From Albifimbria verrucaria (Eukaryota > Ascomycota > Sordariomycetes > Hypocreales > Stachybotryaceae), in contig JAHREC010000042.1 in the NCBI GenBank assembly GCA_020081605.1, forward strand, positions 1 to 64,000: DNA of 64,000 bases, read 5' to 3'. The notes beneath the pieces are model-generated. The model made no database searches and was not told the origin of the DNA. It was given only the letters and a program-made list of their open reading frames with translations. Shown piece by piece: positions 1 to 12,753 of this stretch. How positions within the stretch are numbered: the stretch's first letter is position 1; each line of letters begins with the position of its first letter. The position numbers and the translations under genes are program-made.

Positions 1-670
1 AGGTCTAGGTAGGAATCCATGACACCCATGACACCTGACACGCCGACCACAAACCAAAAATTCCCTTAACCCTTCAGATCTAGCGGGTGTCCTAGCTACT
101 GTAAAGCGTCAGCTTGGACTGTTAGATAGCTAGTATTATGCTAAATCTTTGGGGTCTATGACCCATAAAACACTTGCATCAAAGGCAGGCAAGAAACCCC
201 TCGCCATCTAGTCAAACATGATAATTCTCACTTGATGTTGTCGTGATCAATGGTCTCCCACTTCTCTGTCTTTTTACGTGACCCAACCTCTGTGGCCAAT
301 ACCTAGGCCTCCAAGGGATGTACGAAGTACCATGTAAAACAGCAGAGCATTACTAAGGAGAGAAGAGAGAAGAGGGATGATCCCTGTTTGAGACGCAAAT
401 GGGCCACGCCCATCACAATTCGACCACTCGGGGATCCGGTTCATGTCATGCTTCTACCTCCGGCCTCCCTCCTTCCCTCCTTCCCTCCCTGTCCCCCATT
501 CTGATTCGTGGATGGCTGCCTTATCGTTGGTGTGCTTGCTAGGCGCAGGAGGGGAGGAAATTATTGTGCCTGGGTTTGATCACAGTTTCCAGTTTTTCTT
601 TTATTATCGATGCAACCTGCAAGCCAGGAGGCGGGCTTGGTTGGATTTGGATCTCTGACGCGAGGACCTC

Positions 671-702
671 GTGTGTGTGTGCGTGTGCGTGTATGTGTGT
701 GT
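671..702. repeat. GT-rich microsatellite
   Basis: Alternating GT with occasional C and A substitutions. A simple-sequence tract in otherwise non-coding DNA. Confidence 0.85.
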
Positions 703-1750
703 GGCAACCAACGGAACTGAACACCTGGAAAAGGATAGACTTCATGTGTGTCGCGCTAACCATATCAAGCCTGCTAGAAACGGCAAATGGTGTGGAGCAC
801 CCATACTAGCGCCAAAGTCGAAAGTTGCTCATCAACCACTCATGCAGCGCAAGGTGGCTGAAAGAGGAAAGTCAGTAGTTGAAATTGATGCAGAATCGAC
901 GGTTAGGGGGCGTAAGCTCGCGACGTGTACCGTGCTTTAAAATGGTGGTGGTGGGGTGGGCGTAGATGTCTGGGACACAGGCCCATCCATCACATAATCC
1001 TTGTCTGTCTGACCCCAGCTCGCTGGTGCCAGCAACCAACCGACGACATGCCCAAACATGATGATTGCCTGAGGCTCCAGCCAGCTAGCCAGCCGGCCGC
1101 CCTCTTCCATTTACCCTGCTCTGTACTACGACTTTGTACCGAGCTGGCCCCTTACACATCAGCAAGACCCAGTCCCCTCCCACTCCGATCAGTTTTGAGC
1201 AAAGCATGTAGCGGATTCTGCTTCAGTCAGTATAGTATCATGATGAGATATGAAGAAATGCCAGAGCAGAGAGAGGATGTGATGATGTACCGCAACGCTC
1301 ATTCCATCCTGCTGCAGTGCCTGCCGGCCGAAGCCATGACCTTTCGCATCCAACCAGTCGCATGCTACCCTACCTCACATACCTGCGGCACTGACTCGTT
1401 TGCTCCTTGAAGATCCTTCATGCGCTGGATTCATCTTGCAACCCACCCACCTTTAGTTTCTTGGCCTATGCCAACAGCCTGTCCTTCTTGTCCAACAACC
1501 TACGACATCCCGTTGTTGTCAACTTGAGGAATGTACTAGAGCTAAACTTGTTGGGTGCGTGGTACTCTGAAACGGCCAGGCGTTTGGCAGTGTGGCTATT
1601 TGGGAATGTCTGCGTGTACGAACCCAGTACGAAGTCAGAAGCGCCATGTTGAGCATTTGGGTGGTTTGCATTAGTTTACCTACTACACTGTAGTCATTAC
1701 GGTAACGTGAGCCTTTCCCGTAGAGGGAAAGCCGGATGGGCTCTAGGGTA

Positions 1751-2226
1751 TGCCATAGGCAACGTCAAGAGCAACGTCAAGGGCCCCTAAGAGTGCCTCC
1801 GGCGGCGATTGCATCGAGCTGGTCTCGCTACGCTCGATATCACGGATATTAGGGCCTGCGGCAGCCGGATTAACAGCATCGTCACAGTCATCAGGACTCA
1901 ATGCAGCCAGGTTAGCAATATCGTCAAAGGGCTCGGGGCTCAAAGCAGGCGGCGGACTAAGAAGCACCTAGATCACATCACCAAAAAAAAAAAAAAACAC
2001 ATACTGAGCTTTGACCAACAGCCGACTGCGATATGTCTCCCGACCAGTCGCTGATAAAACGAATAGGCCCAAACTTAATTGTACTCTCATCAAGTAGCAA
2101 AACGAAGCTGCTTTAGGCGTCTTCCACTCGAACACTTCCTGCAATCCACTCGTTCTTTCGCTTTGCTTACCTTTACCACAGGGCATGCCATAGGCAACCT
2201 CAGCAGCAATGCCAAGGGCCCCGTCG
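1751..2226. repeat. Diverged direct repeat pair (1751-1792 and 2183-2226)
   Basis: Both segments share a core beginning GCCATAGGCAAC and ending CAAGGGCCCC, with scattered substitutions between. The first copy also carries an internal duplication of the AGCAACGTCAA unit. The copies lie in the same orientation about 430 bp apart. No gene uses them and their origin is unknown. Confidence 0.6.
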
Positions 2227-2973
2227 TCTACTCACTTGACATGCGAATTCCATTTTCGGCCCTGCTTCTGCGCTGAGCCATTTGACAGCCACTCAAAGAC
2301 GTCGAGTGGCTGTGATAGATCGATCAGGGACCTTGATGGCATGTTCACTTCCATTTGAGAGGCTACTTAAGTAGCCCGTAAAACTTATCTATCTTGAACG
2401 AAACGTCCCTCCTGAGATTGCCATTGATGCTTTGGTTCGGTGTAGGCTAATAATTCAGCTTCGCCTTATAGCCGCCTGTGTTTTGGTCAATGAAACAAAG
2501 AGACCCTCATTGGCAGCCGTGAAGTTAGTTGCGCCAAGGGTTGACTTGTTACAAGCGACATTAGTCACCTTAAAGATTACCTGAGCTGGTGTCAAGGAAA
2601 CATATCCATTCAATACGCGCTTTATAGTTAATTTAATGAATCGAATGATAGCTTTTAGTGCTTCCCAAATTTCTACCCCTTGTGCAAGCGCACTTGAAGC
2701 CTCCTGGACTGCGTGACTGTGACATGTGTGATACAGTGGAGACGGGATAACGGGATTGAGGCCAATACCAAATATAATCTTTAACAGAGGACTAAAACCT
2801 TACAACCATTAAGGCTTTGATCAAGTCGTGCTATTTGGTTTCTCGCTGTAAGAGGGGAGGTGGACCACTAGAGCAGTGACTGGCCTTCGTTTCCTGCCAT
2901 TGCGGCTCGTTGCTGCTATTGCAATCGACCTTCTTCCAGGCATCCATCATCTTTTCTTCATAAGACGTTTCCA

Positions 2974-3310
2974 TTACCTCAATTCTGTAGAAGGTACGTG
3001 CATGGATGCGTTCCTCGTGATAACCCTGCGTCGCTCATCTCCGGGTTTATATTTAGTCCAGCAAATCATGCAGTAGTTTTCCTCGCCATTCTTATATGTC
3101 GCAAGATAGCTCCCATCATCCTGCTTTTGTGAAGTCGGAACCCATGTTCCATTGTAATGCGTATTTATCCAGTTTGATGCACACTTGGAGACTTCGTAAG
3201 TATGAAAGAGTACAGAGGCAGAGAACATCTTACACTGCAAGGGAACATATTTTGCACAACAGTTATATCTGTCTTGGGAGTAACTACGATACGACTCATC
3301 TTTGTCGTGG
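2974..3310 (-). CDS. Possible fragment of a small cysteine-containing protein
   Basis: A minus-strand frame stays open from about 3310 to 2974. It includes several cysteines (a CC pair, then SKCASNW and NYCMICW segments) and a WINTHYNGTWVPTS stretch with a possible N-glycosylation site. A candidate short intron (GTAAGA donor, CGAAG acceptor) could join the two halves. No ATG or signal peptide could be placed upstream, so if real it is a fragment or an internal exon. I do not recognise a family and chance is a serious alternative. Confidence 0.22.
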
Positions 3311-5358
3311 AGCCTAGTGTAAGTCGAGATGGTTTTTAGTGAGGTCGGTTATGCAAACGAACAAAGGTTCAACGGTGGGATATACTGCGTACTTATAGAT
3401 AATCGATCACTGGGGTGGGCTGACCCATACAACTACTTCCTCCCCTGCTTCCAATCTTGACTTTAGGTGGCGGCCTTCTGGTTATACGTCAGCCGCAGAG
3501 AGGGGAGTTTCATCACCGCTGCAGGGTTTTGATGTTACAGTATCTTTGCAGTCTGAAGAGCTCGCGGCCGGCATGCCTCTGAAGCCAGGACCTGGTGTGA
3601 GTGATAGGCCAACAAGGGATACGAGGCATATGGGGTTGCTATTTTCCGCCTATCACGCCTATCATGAGATCATGAAAGATACGTGGCACCCCATACTCTC
3701 CAACTAGAAGGTGGAGTAGACGTATGTACGTATGTCTTGGAAACGTGCATCCATGCCACACTGGCCAGGGTGCGGAGTGCTCCGGCCATTTGCAGGTGAG
3801 GCTGCAGGACCCTGCACCCTCTCTAGGTCTCCTCACGTAGGGCATGGGTTAAGCAATGATTTGCCAATGTGTTTAAAAGTTTGTTTAATGTCTTTGCCTT
3901 ATAGGGTGATACACATTGAAGATCGCGAATGAGGTGGCTACTTACATCATGGAGACTTGATGCCAATCTGAGCAGTATTGAACAAAGCATCCAGCAACCC
4001 TGACACCACTAGAGAGAGTATAGGTATTGAAGCTGCTTATCAGCGGAGGGGGTGCGGTGGTGTACTGGAACAGCAATGCTTGTTCCAAGCCCTACGACAA
4101 TTGCCGATCCAGCCAATGAAAGTCTGCCAACAACTAGGCGAGCAAAGAGACAGCAACAGGTCGGCCACAAAATCAGCTACCCCTGACAACCGTCTCGTAT
4201 TCATCCAGTCGAATGTCAGCTCCCTTGCTGCACTCACTCGTTCGCTTCAATCCAGCAGGCAACAGTCCGCTTCTAACGTGCCTTGATGTGGTTAGCGCCG
4301 CGATCTCAGCAGGTTCACCTCCTCCACCCGCCCCGTCCTTCTCATCCCACCGACCAGCTACAGACCTTCCATCGTTTTCCCCTTTGAAATCCCCAAACCA
4401 GTCCATCCATCCACGGTACCAGGGCCGCAAGTGCCTCCGCTGGCTGTGGTGCAATGCAGTCAACGACTAATATCTCCTCGCCATGCCCACTCGCCGTGGC
4501 AGAGGCATAGGGCCGCCTCTCCCTGTCAACTCACTTTTGGCATTGTTTTTCTGTTCCCTTTGCCATCGAGGAGTATGACTCGAAGCATCAGCATTGCCAG
4601 TGAAATCTGCCACTGAAATTTGCTGCCACAATCTGCGTCCTTGTCGTACATGCGCATCAGGTTCATCGGTAGGATTCGACGTGATCGTCAAGACTCCTTC
4701 GCTGATTTCCGACACCGCCACGCGTGTCAGGTACCTAGGTGATTATCAACCCTCGTGTCCCCAGTGGTAACGACAACAGCTTCGCCTCTATCTAGCTGCC
4801 AAGCACTACGTCTCGACTTCGACGAACCCATCCGACAGCAAGCCCCAGCCGACGAGGCTACTCCAGCCGGGAATCAACACCATTCCGGCCATCGTCGCCG
4901 TCTGCCCTCTTCGGCACCGAACGAGCTACCACGAGCGAGCCAACAGAGCTAGGGACCATACAGCGAACCATAACGTCCTTCCATCACCATTACCTGCTGT
5001 TACTTGATAGCATTTGCCATTTGCCCTCAACAGCCGGCTGCTCCTTACCACCCTCTCCTTTGAAATCAGTCGAGCTCTGCTACTCCTCGAGTGCGAGGCC
5101 GAATTTAGGCTCCTTGTCTCTGGATCAGGAGTAGAGGTTTTGCGGGCAGCCGGGCAGCCGGGCACAGGTGATGCTGCACATGGACTACGACACAGGACCA
5201 ATTCGACCAAGTGCCTCATTCTAAGCTCTTGGATATAACTAGCAGTCTCTGCTCTCGAACTGGGAGCAACTCAGGGGAACCGCGCAGACGTACGTTCAGG
5301 AATCCGTCTCGTATTGTTTATGGGCCTTAAGTCTTCCCAACATCCGCCGCGACTTGGT

Positions 5359-5390
5359 GGACGGGTACGCGAACGGTACGCGAACGGTAC
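5359..5390. repeat. Short tandem duplication, GGTACGCGAAC unit
   Basis: Two adjacent copies of GGTACGCGAAC followed by a partial third. A local duplication in non-coding sequence. Confidence 0.7.
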
Positions 5391-6614
5391 AGCCTGCTTG
5401 GAAGTTCTGTCAACTATCACCATGGCTCTGGGATACTGTAACAAGTGCCTGGGATTCCAGGTGAAGATGACCAGCTTATGCCTTTTCCTTCCTGAGATGG
5501 CGAAGCCGAGTATCAGGAGACTCGAGTCGAAAAACCATTCTTTTCCAAAGCACTGAGACATTGCCAAAAGACCCGGTTGACTGAACCACTACGACGGCGG
5601 TGGAATCTGAACCAGGAACGCAGTCAAGGCAACTAGAAGAAATGCCCCTGACCATGGCGGCATCTTCCTGCTTAGGTGAAAATGGGTTAACCAACATCAA
5701 CCACTCCGATCGTTGCAGGTTCGGAGCAAAGGAGCTGACGACGAAGAAGATGACGTTTCCGAATGTTGTTCAATGTGGATCTAACGAAACAGCAACTCTC
5801 CTTCGTCACCTTGAACGAGAAGCGATCATGGCCGAGTAACCCATCATGACGGCGATAACATACGTCCTTGATCTGGATGGACTGGTACGATTCAAGTCCG
5901 TCAATTCAACTCGAAGGAGAGTCGACCAAAGGAAACCCGACCGAAGAAGACTCGACCACGCAGACTCGACCATGCCCCGAGCGCTCAACCGTCAGCCAAA
6001 GAAGCGACAACAGTGAGAAGACAGTGGAACGCATCGCTTCTTCTATCCCAACCTCTGCGAAGCCTACCACAACAACAGCTGGGAGTTTTAGGCTGGTTTC
6101 ATCTTCGGCAGCAGCCGTAATAACATCTCGACCTCGATACGAAAGCTGCTTCGAACTCCTACGAATGCTCTGTTGTGTGATGCGAAATTTCAATACGATT
6201 GCCTAGGCAGAACCTATGGTGTAATTCGCTACTTCGGTCAACGATCCAAAGCTTTATGGGGATGGGTGTCGATGATACAACAAACTGCCGGGCGTCTCGA
6301 ATGCAAACACTGCCAACATCACTGAGCGGTTCAATACGGCAGAAGCAGCGGGAGGTCAGTAATAGCGACACAGGCTACAGTATGGGTTTTGAGATATTCT
6401 AGTTGGTATCTCATACATGCCACAGCCAAGCGAAACAATAACATCACCAGCCTTACTTTTAGATTCTTTGACGTAGGTGTTCAACCTCCCGCGCCACAAC
6501 ACATAATCGCTAACTATCGCGCCCACACACAACGCATTTGCGCATGCATCTTTAGTTTCATTGAACAATGTGCCACTCTGAAGCCAGGCTTGACCATCGA
6601 ATATGTACCAGACC

Positions 6615-6668
6615 TCGAAACCGAACCGAACGAAACCGAACCGAACCGAACCGAACCGAACTGAACCG
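6615..6668. repeat. (CCGAA)n pentanucleotide microsatellite
   Basis: Consecutive CCGAA units interrupted by one CGAAA and one CTGAA variant. A simple repeat that inflates reading frames on both strands here. Confidence 0.9.
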
Positions 6669-9600
6669 ACGCCAGAAGAACGCAAGAAGTTATCGCACGA
6701 CGAAGAAGAAGAAGAAGAACGGACGGCCGAATGCGAAAGAACAATATTGTGTAGGCAAAGGGGTGGCAATTAACCAATATTCTGGAGGCAACCAAGCCTA
6801 GCATGACGATTCGAATACCGACGGAATTGTGATGGGAGAAGGGATGGGGCATTGGACTTGGACTTGAAGTTCCGGGAATGGAGTATGCGTACGGGGTTGA
6901 ACAAGCATGGTGACCATATTCCTGATTTCTCTTGAACGGTACCGGACAGAGATGGAGAGAAACAATATGATTTCATAACCACCAAAATCGCCCACTGCCA
7001 AGGGCTGTCATGACCATAGTTTCAGACGTAAGCTGCCGTTTGCTCAACAAGGAATGCCCTGATGATGGTGCTCATGGTTGCTTCTATGAGAGCGTTTTTA
7101 AGAACACAAGTACTACAACAACTAACCCATCAACTTGCAGGCTTGATCTGGCTCAGATGCTGGGCTAGGTTTGCTTCGTCTTTGTACTCTGTAGCTCCCA
7201 CCGCTTCTGTTTGTGTGCGCCATGACAACCCATGGCGGACTTGTTGTCTGTTGAGTCTACCCCTTCAGGAGCTGACAGGGCCGACCTTCTTTCACGTGGG
7301 TGAGCCTGGGCTTGAATCTGGCCCCTGGTGGGGAAAACCTGGTTATCGGCAGGTCCGAGGGGCAAACTGCAGCTTGCGGCATGCCCTTGATGGAAACTAT
7401 ATGGGAAGCGACACCAAACAATGCGACGTCGTACCCAGTCAGTGCGAATGGTTGTCGATCGACCAAGATGGAATCTTCTTGGCTGGACAATTCCCTGGGT
7501 CAGATCAGAGCGAAGATACACTTCATTCTATTTCTCACTCGTAGTGGTGTGAGATCAAGGGAATATGGTACAGAGGGGACCATTTGTAGCGTCTGTCAGG
7601 TCACCGTTTTACGCCTTCCAAGCCCCCAACCAGAAGGTCTCTGGATGGCAAGGTTACCCAGACCACGCTAAAGTTCAATAATCCCCGCACATCAAGAGGA
7701 CCCAAGTCAAGGGTGATTCGCGTCATGCATCGCTAATGCAAAGCCAGGGTTAAGCACTTTTTTACCCTTTACGAGAGACGTTGGGATCCGGCCATTTGGG
7801 CGAGAGTAGCTGGCCGAATGAAACAGACAGAAGCCGGAAAAGCCACCAGCGTCACTCTATGCAAAGAGCTTCGCATCGACTGATATTTATTTATTCGCAT
7901 TGATAAAGTGCCTGTGTCAGCGTGAAAACCTTGGCAATCGAGTGTGTGTCCACGTATATCATGTGTCCATCCATGCGGTCACACCCAGCGCATTCCGAGA
8001 GGAACCCTTTGATGGATTGCCACTGGCTGTGTCGGGCATCATATCTGTCTGATTCCTGGCTGGACCCATTGGCGGATGCAGGGAGCGGCACATCACTCTC
8101 CCGTCTCGGCACAAGCACTCGTCTTTCTCCTTGCGCGCACGAGTCTACGTGACGATGCGACATCAACTCAAAGGGCATCGGGTGGTGGCATTAGCTCATG
8201 TGGCGCCGTCACTAGGTAGAGTGCTTTGCTTCAAACATGACCTGAGCTGCAACAAACCACAGGGAGGGTAGCCCCACTGTGGGTGTGTTTGCTCGCTCCA
8301 GCAGTACGGAGTACAGGCATCTGTCATCTTTCCACATCCTTGAGAACGTGGTGATGATGACGAGAAATTACGCTAACGCTCACACCTGTTGTACGCCCAG
8401 CAGGGCATCTTGGATGGGTGGGTGGCTCGCTGCTAGTGCGCCCCTTGCTTCTTCGATAACGGCATGGGTTGTACAGAGCATGTGAGGACTATTAATACCC
8501 AAACTTTCACTCTCGCACCATGCCTTGACAGTTACGACACCTCCCACCCTTCTTCCACTCAAACAATAACGGTCGCGGAAGCAACACCACTCGCTGAAAG
8601 AGAACAACACTCGCTAAATCTGTGATATCTCACCGCAATGTGCAACTACATCTATGTGAGTCTTCATCACCAATCCTAGGATACGTCTAGCAAAGCAAAG
8701 GCATTAAGACATAAACGGCTGCTAAATTCACCAACCATAGAAAGAGCTAAGCTGTCAACATCACTACCATCTCGTCGAGTCATGGTGCCCTAAATATATC
8801 GAGACGGAACGAAGATGTCCTCCGACCATTGTGAGCAAGCAATACTGGTAGGCCACATACAGCCATTGAGCTGTTACAAAGTCCAATGAATAATTGCTAA
8901 TTGATACCATTAGGGGTGATGATATCTGTGGTAGGCTATCCATTTCAAGAGTTATCTACACAATCTTTGGATTCTTACTGACCAACAACTCGTGTAGCCG
9001 CCTGTCGGGAAAGACGACAACCAAGCAACCATCCTTGGGCCAAAATGATCCAACGGCCAGTGTCGAGGGTATCATGCTCACAACCGTATGCATATCCTCA
9101 CCATGTGTCTGCGCAATAAGTAGCCTACAAGTTTTTTAATTTTAATTTTAATTTTTCTTGTTATTTTTTGGAATTTTAGATTCCGGCGTTTGAAGAGAAC
9201 AATCAATAGGGAATAATGAACCAACATGGGACGTGGTGGCGAGATGGAGAGATTGTATCTGAGGCCCAAGAGTTCTTTGGTATCAGCCCCTGGATCTAAA
9301 CGTTGGCATTGTTGTAAATTATTTTGCCGTTGAACTACTCGCAAATTCTTGTACATGCAAAAATACACTTGATCTCATCCAAGTCATTGTCAAAGGTCTA
9401 CCCTTGTTTTCGCCGCCACCTTGCGACTATCATACTCGCACTTTGTCGGAAGTATTATCCGAAAACGATACGCCCGGACAGGATTGGGCACTCACATATC
9501 TATCCAGAGGTATTTCACGGCATAATTGCGATATAACACTCTGAGAACACCCGCTGAAGCTTATGTACTATACACTTTCGACTCCTAACCACTGTGAGAC

Positions 9601-9988
9601 AATGAAATTGTTTCTTGTAAGAACATCTCATAGTTCTTGAACCAATGAACCTCATATGGCTCTCTTGGGGAAGCCTTGGAAGTCGAGTCTTGAGGCTTGT
9701 TTATTTTAACGCAGGTTTCCTTGTCCGCCCTTCTCATCTGAACCTCTATTACCCTTCACCACATCCCACATGATTTTGCACCACGTCGATAGTCTATTTG
9801 CGTGAATTCGTTGAGACTCGGTTGCTTCATTATGGGCCAATCTTGCAATGCGAGATGCCCCTTTCGCACATGCTACAGCCGCCGAGTAGATCTCAGATGA
9901 TACTGACGTCAAGGCCTCCACCAAAGAGTCAACCTTCACTAGGGCTGTGCGCCGTAGTGCTCTTCGTAGAAGTGAATATTTCCGTGCT

Positions 9989-10913
9989 CTATGTACAGCA
10001 GCAGAAAGATGTTCCTCGGAGAGTTTGATGAAATCGAGTGTAGACACTACCTCCCAAAGCCATTGCTTCCGCATTGGCAGCCTCGAACTCTTCTTCATAC
10101 GCCTGGGCCTGATGTTTGGGCTACCTGAGACCATTTCTATCCAGTCCCTGTATTAGTGGTGCACGACATCTCTTACTCTCAGTATTAGGCTGCCGTATCC
10201 TGTCTTCGTCTTGACAGCTACTTGGCGCCTGGCTGTGTAACTGTAAGAGTATTCGTCTTGACAGCTTGCTGTATAACTTTGAGAGAATTCATCTTGACAC
10301 TTCGTTGATTCGACCGGCTAACGGAAGATTGACTTACAGAGTAGTTGCTGCTAATGCTCTCCCACCGCGTTTTTGCACATTCCCTAATCCACTATTGTTT
10401 GCAATACGCTTCCAGTCCAACTGATCTCTGTTACGAACTTAAATCCTGGCAAAGATAGTTGAAGGGACTTACCCTGCACATAATGGCTGTGTCTCCCTGT
10501 CGGACCTTATCTAGTATTGCCAATAGAAAGCAGAAGGCGTAGCGTGGCTGTGGCTGCTTGAGAGATGGATCATTCAGCCGAAATATGTCTGGTTCGGCCA
10601 AGTAAGTTTTCCGAAGATCATTCCAAAATGATTCTCGATCATTGTCACTCAATTCGTTAGTCTTAGTTCTACTGAGCAATGCTTTAAACAATATGAGGGC
10701 TCCAGGCCAATCAAACTAGGTTGAATTAATCATTTAGGTGGCCATAGGATTGGTAAGACGGCGTACCTCATGGAAAACTGTCGGGCTGTGATTGCGTATT
10801 TCTTCTATAATCGAAACCAGAAGTGAACAATGCCGCGTATATCGCTTTTCATCCCTCGAAGTGATACCGGAGCCACGATCCATTGACAAGTATGGCTGTG
10901 TACTTGATTCCAT
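9989..10913 (-). CDS. Multi-exon hypothetical protein, possibly interrupted by a stop
   Basis: I do not recognise this protein. Exon 1 starts at an ATG (10913, MESSTQPYLS) and runs to 10767. Intron 10766-10716 has GT..AG ends. Exon 2 is 10715-10473, containing FDWPGALILFKALL and ESFWNDLRKTYL. Intron 10472-10421 has a GTAAGT donor. Exon 3 is 10420-10338, with LDWKRIANNSGLGNVQKRGG, which faintly resembles a SANT/Myb-type helix. Intron 10337-10233 follows, then exon 4 from 10232. All phases fit. In exon 4 a TAG at 10123-10121 ends a 194-residue product. Reading through it gives a plausible Glu/Ala-rich tail (QAYEEEFEAANAEAM) to a stop at 9991-9989. The TAG may be a CAG-to-TAG change. Intron 3 overlaps a local direct repeat. 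Confidence 0.5.
10205..10310. repeat. Imperfect direct repeat, GTCTTGACAGCT unit
   Basis: The motif GTCTTGACAGCT followed by a GCTGTxTAACT segment occurs twice, at about 10208 and 10255, with a third partial copy beginning ATCTTGACA near 10290. The repeat spans the acceptor end of intron 3 and the start of exon 4 of the minus-strand gene model, suggesting the intron grew by local duplication. Confidence 0.65.
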
Positions 10914-12512
10914 ATCGGCCGAAACAGATGCTGTCACAAAATTGTACTGGATAGGAGTTAGATTCGGAGGTTTGATCTATAGTTGGTTTTACTGCTGCGG
11001 GTTATTCAGCATGATACTTTAAGGGGAGGTTGCTGGTGCTAGCTGAGCGGATAGAAAAATGTTGAGATCTTGAGGTAAAAAAATTGGTGAAGTTCAGAAA
11101 TGAGGTTCTAGACACCTTTATATTCTGTGATAAGGAAGGCATAACAGGTGTGAAGGGACAAATGCTGGACGCCACACCCAGCAACCGTGGCCAATGAATG
11201 GTGAGATCTATGAAGTAGGATATGGTGGTGCTGAGATCTGTTGCTCAAAAAGTGAAAAGGGGTAGCAAAGGCTTATATAAGCAACCCCCTTCTCCCCCTC
11301 CTTTTTACCTGTGCGTTCATTCTCACAGAAGGACCCATATTCTACCACAATCATTGCTCAGGGCAGCTTGGATCGATTATAAAGTCATGCAAAGCGATTA
11401 GAAGTGTTACAAGAAGCGGCTATGTTAGAGGAGAGTGTTCTAATTATACAAAACAACTTAAGGCGTCTAGCCGCATTGTACTTGCGAATCGATATTGTCG
11501 ATTTGCGAAAGAATCATCAGACTCAAAAACAATTCGGGGAGGCAGAGGAGCTCAGGAGTAAAGTTTAACAAAGCCAAGTCAGGTTTTAGGCAAGAATTAC
11601 CCTGAAACAGTCGCCAATCGGTTTACGAGATTGGTAGCTTTGTACTCAACATGGCAAGTAGTGGCTACGCATGCGATGTCTAGCAATTGGAGTGGTTACG
11701 ATGGAAGTACTTTCCAACATCTGGTCACTTGAAAGTCCATACTTCGCACCGGCCAAAGCGTGGGAGAGACATTAATCAGAGGAGTCATCGACCAGAAGAG
11801 CCTTGATTCAACTACGTCATCACACTGACCTTTCAATTGATCTGGGCTTGAGTTTCTTCTTTCCAGAGTCCAAAGCAAGGAACAATGGATGATTCTTCAT
11901 TTCAGAAGACAAAAATTAAGCTTTTTAGTCCCTCGATCATAATACCGGCTCTATGAATCGAATAGAGACTTTATTATAGCGAACAAGCACTAAGAATCTG
12001 TGACTCAGGGGTCGCAAACTATGTAACTTGAGGAAACAATGGATTCCACACAGGACATATCCGGTGGTATGAAAAGGCTAAGCTTTGTAGGAAACGAGTG
12101 GCAACCTCGAAATGAAGGATCTTCCTATATACGCTGTGGCCCCTACTGTGGCAAAAGAGCTCACCAGTGCCAACATGCGAGGTCATGGGTTATAGGGGAA
12201 ATGAAAAGTATCATGATCAATAAAACGGTATGTAGAGAAAAAATTTGTCTGAGGATTCTGTGATTTTTAGGAAACAGCCTCGGTACCAAGCGAGGAAAGC
12301 GCATTGCATGTGGCAGCGTCAGGAAGTTAGATGCAGTTGTTGTGCTGTATGAGCGTGCTAAAAGGAGATGATGCGATAGGATGCTAAAACAACCAAGAGC
12401 GCGTGCAAGCCATGCCGATCGTTTTTATAAGTGATGGACTTCTCCACAACCGCGCCTCCTTCGCTACAAGTCAATGCTTCGCCTTGTTTTTGCTGCCATC
12501 CTCTAACCCACA
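10914..12512. other. No supportable gene
   Basis: The presumed promoter side of the 9989-10913 gene lies at the left edge. A TATA-like TTATATAAG at about 11272, followed by a CT-rich leader, looks like a fungal core promoter but leads to no readable gene on the plus strand. Otherwise only short unsupported frames are present. Confidence 0.5.
11268..11330 (+). promoter_or_regulatory. Orphan TATA and CT-rich leader
   Basis: TTATATAAG is followed by a pyrimidine-rich run of about 25 bases and a CATTCTCACAGAAGG stretch. This is the usual look of a fungal core promoter and 5' leader. The first downstream ATG opens a frame of only a few codons, so it is either a relic or chance. Confidence 0.25.
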
Positions 12513-12716
12513 ATGATCGCTGTCATATCGACTGCGTGCTTATTGACATTGATGCTCACTCTCTATGCTAGTGTTGGGCAATAATATCCTCAGGTCGAGT
12601 CTGGCGAGGTTCTTGTGTCGACCGCGATAGCGCAACCATCATCTGACGCCGGATTGGTGTCCCTGTTTCATACTAGTTGGATTTCTGCGGATGGCAAGCT
12701 CTTCAGAGGCAGATGA
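12513..12716 (+). pseudogene. Small secreted-protein-like frame with an in-frame stop
   Basis: ATG at 12513 opens MIAVISTACLLTLMLTLYAS, a textbook signal peptide. After SVGQ a TAA (12582-12584) interrupts the frame, which then stays open as YPQVESGEVLVSTAIAQPSS and onward to TGA at 12714-12716. With the stop read through the product would be about 66 residues. The TAA could have been CAA. A TTTTTATAAGT element and a short leader precede the ATG. No cysteine pattern or family is recognisable. Either the frame is a broken small secreted-protein gene, or the hydrophobic peptide is chance. Confidence 0.35.
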
Positions 12717-12753
12717 TGGGTTACGGGTTTGGCGCTCTCCACATTTCGCTGTG

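Larger units (their letters stand above)
1..2973. other. No supportable gene (left edge)
   Basis: Only short unsupported reading frames occur on either strand. None has a convincing start, signal peptide, domain or splice pattern. The stretch contains a GT-rich microsatellite near 671-702, a 15-base A run at 1983-1997 and a pair of related segments near 1.75 and 2.18 kb, all listed separately. The longest open frame (925-1410, plus) has low-complexity composition and no recognisable motif, so it is not called. Confidence 0.6.
3311..9705. other. Long stretch with no supportable gene
   Basis: Many overlapping short frames occur on both strands, which is usual for GC-balanced non-coding fungal DNA. 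The longest (7062-7544, plus, 160 codons) has no recognisable motif or splice context and overlaps equally long frames on the other strand. Simple repeats near 5360 and 6615 are listed separately. At 9136-9165 there is a T-rich tract built of TTTAA-like units. Confidence 0.55.

Noticed and set aside
925..1410. 161-codon plus frame
   Set aside because: Low-complexity, non-globular composition with no supporting start context or family resemblance.
7062..7544. 160-codon plus frame as a gene
   Set aside because: No motif, splice context or signal, and equally long frames occur on the other strand over the same bases.
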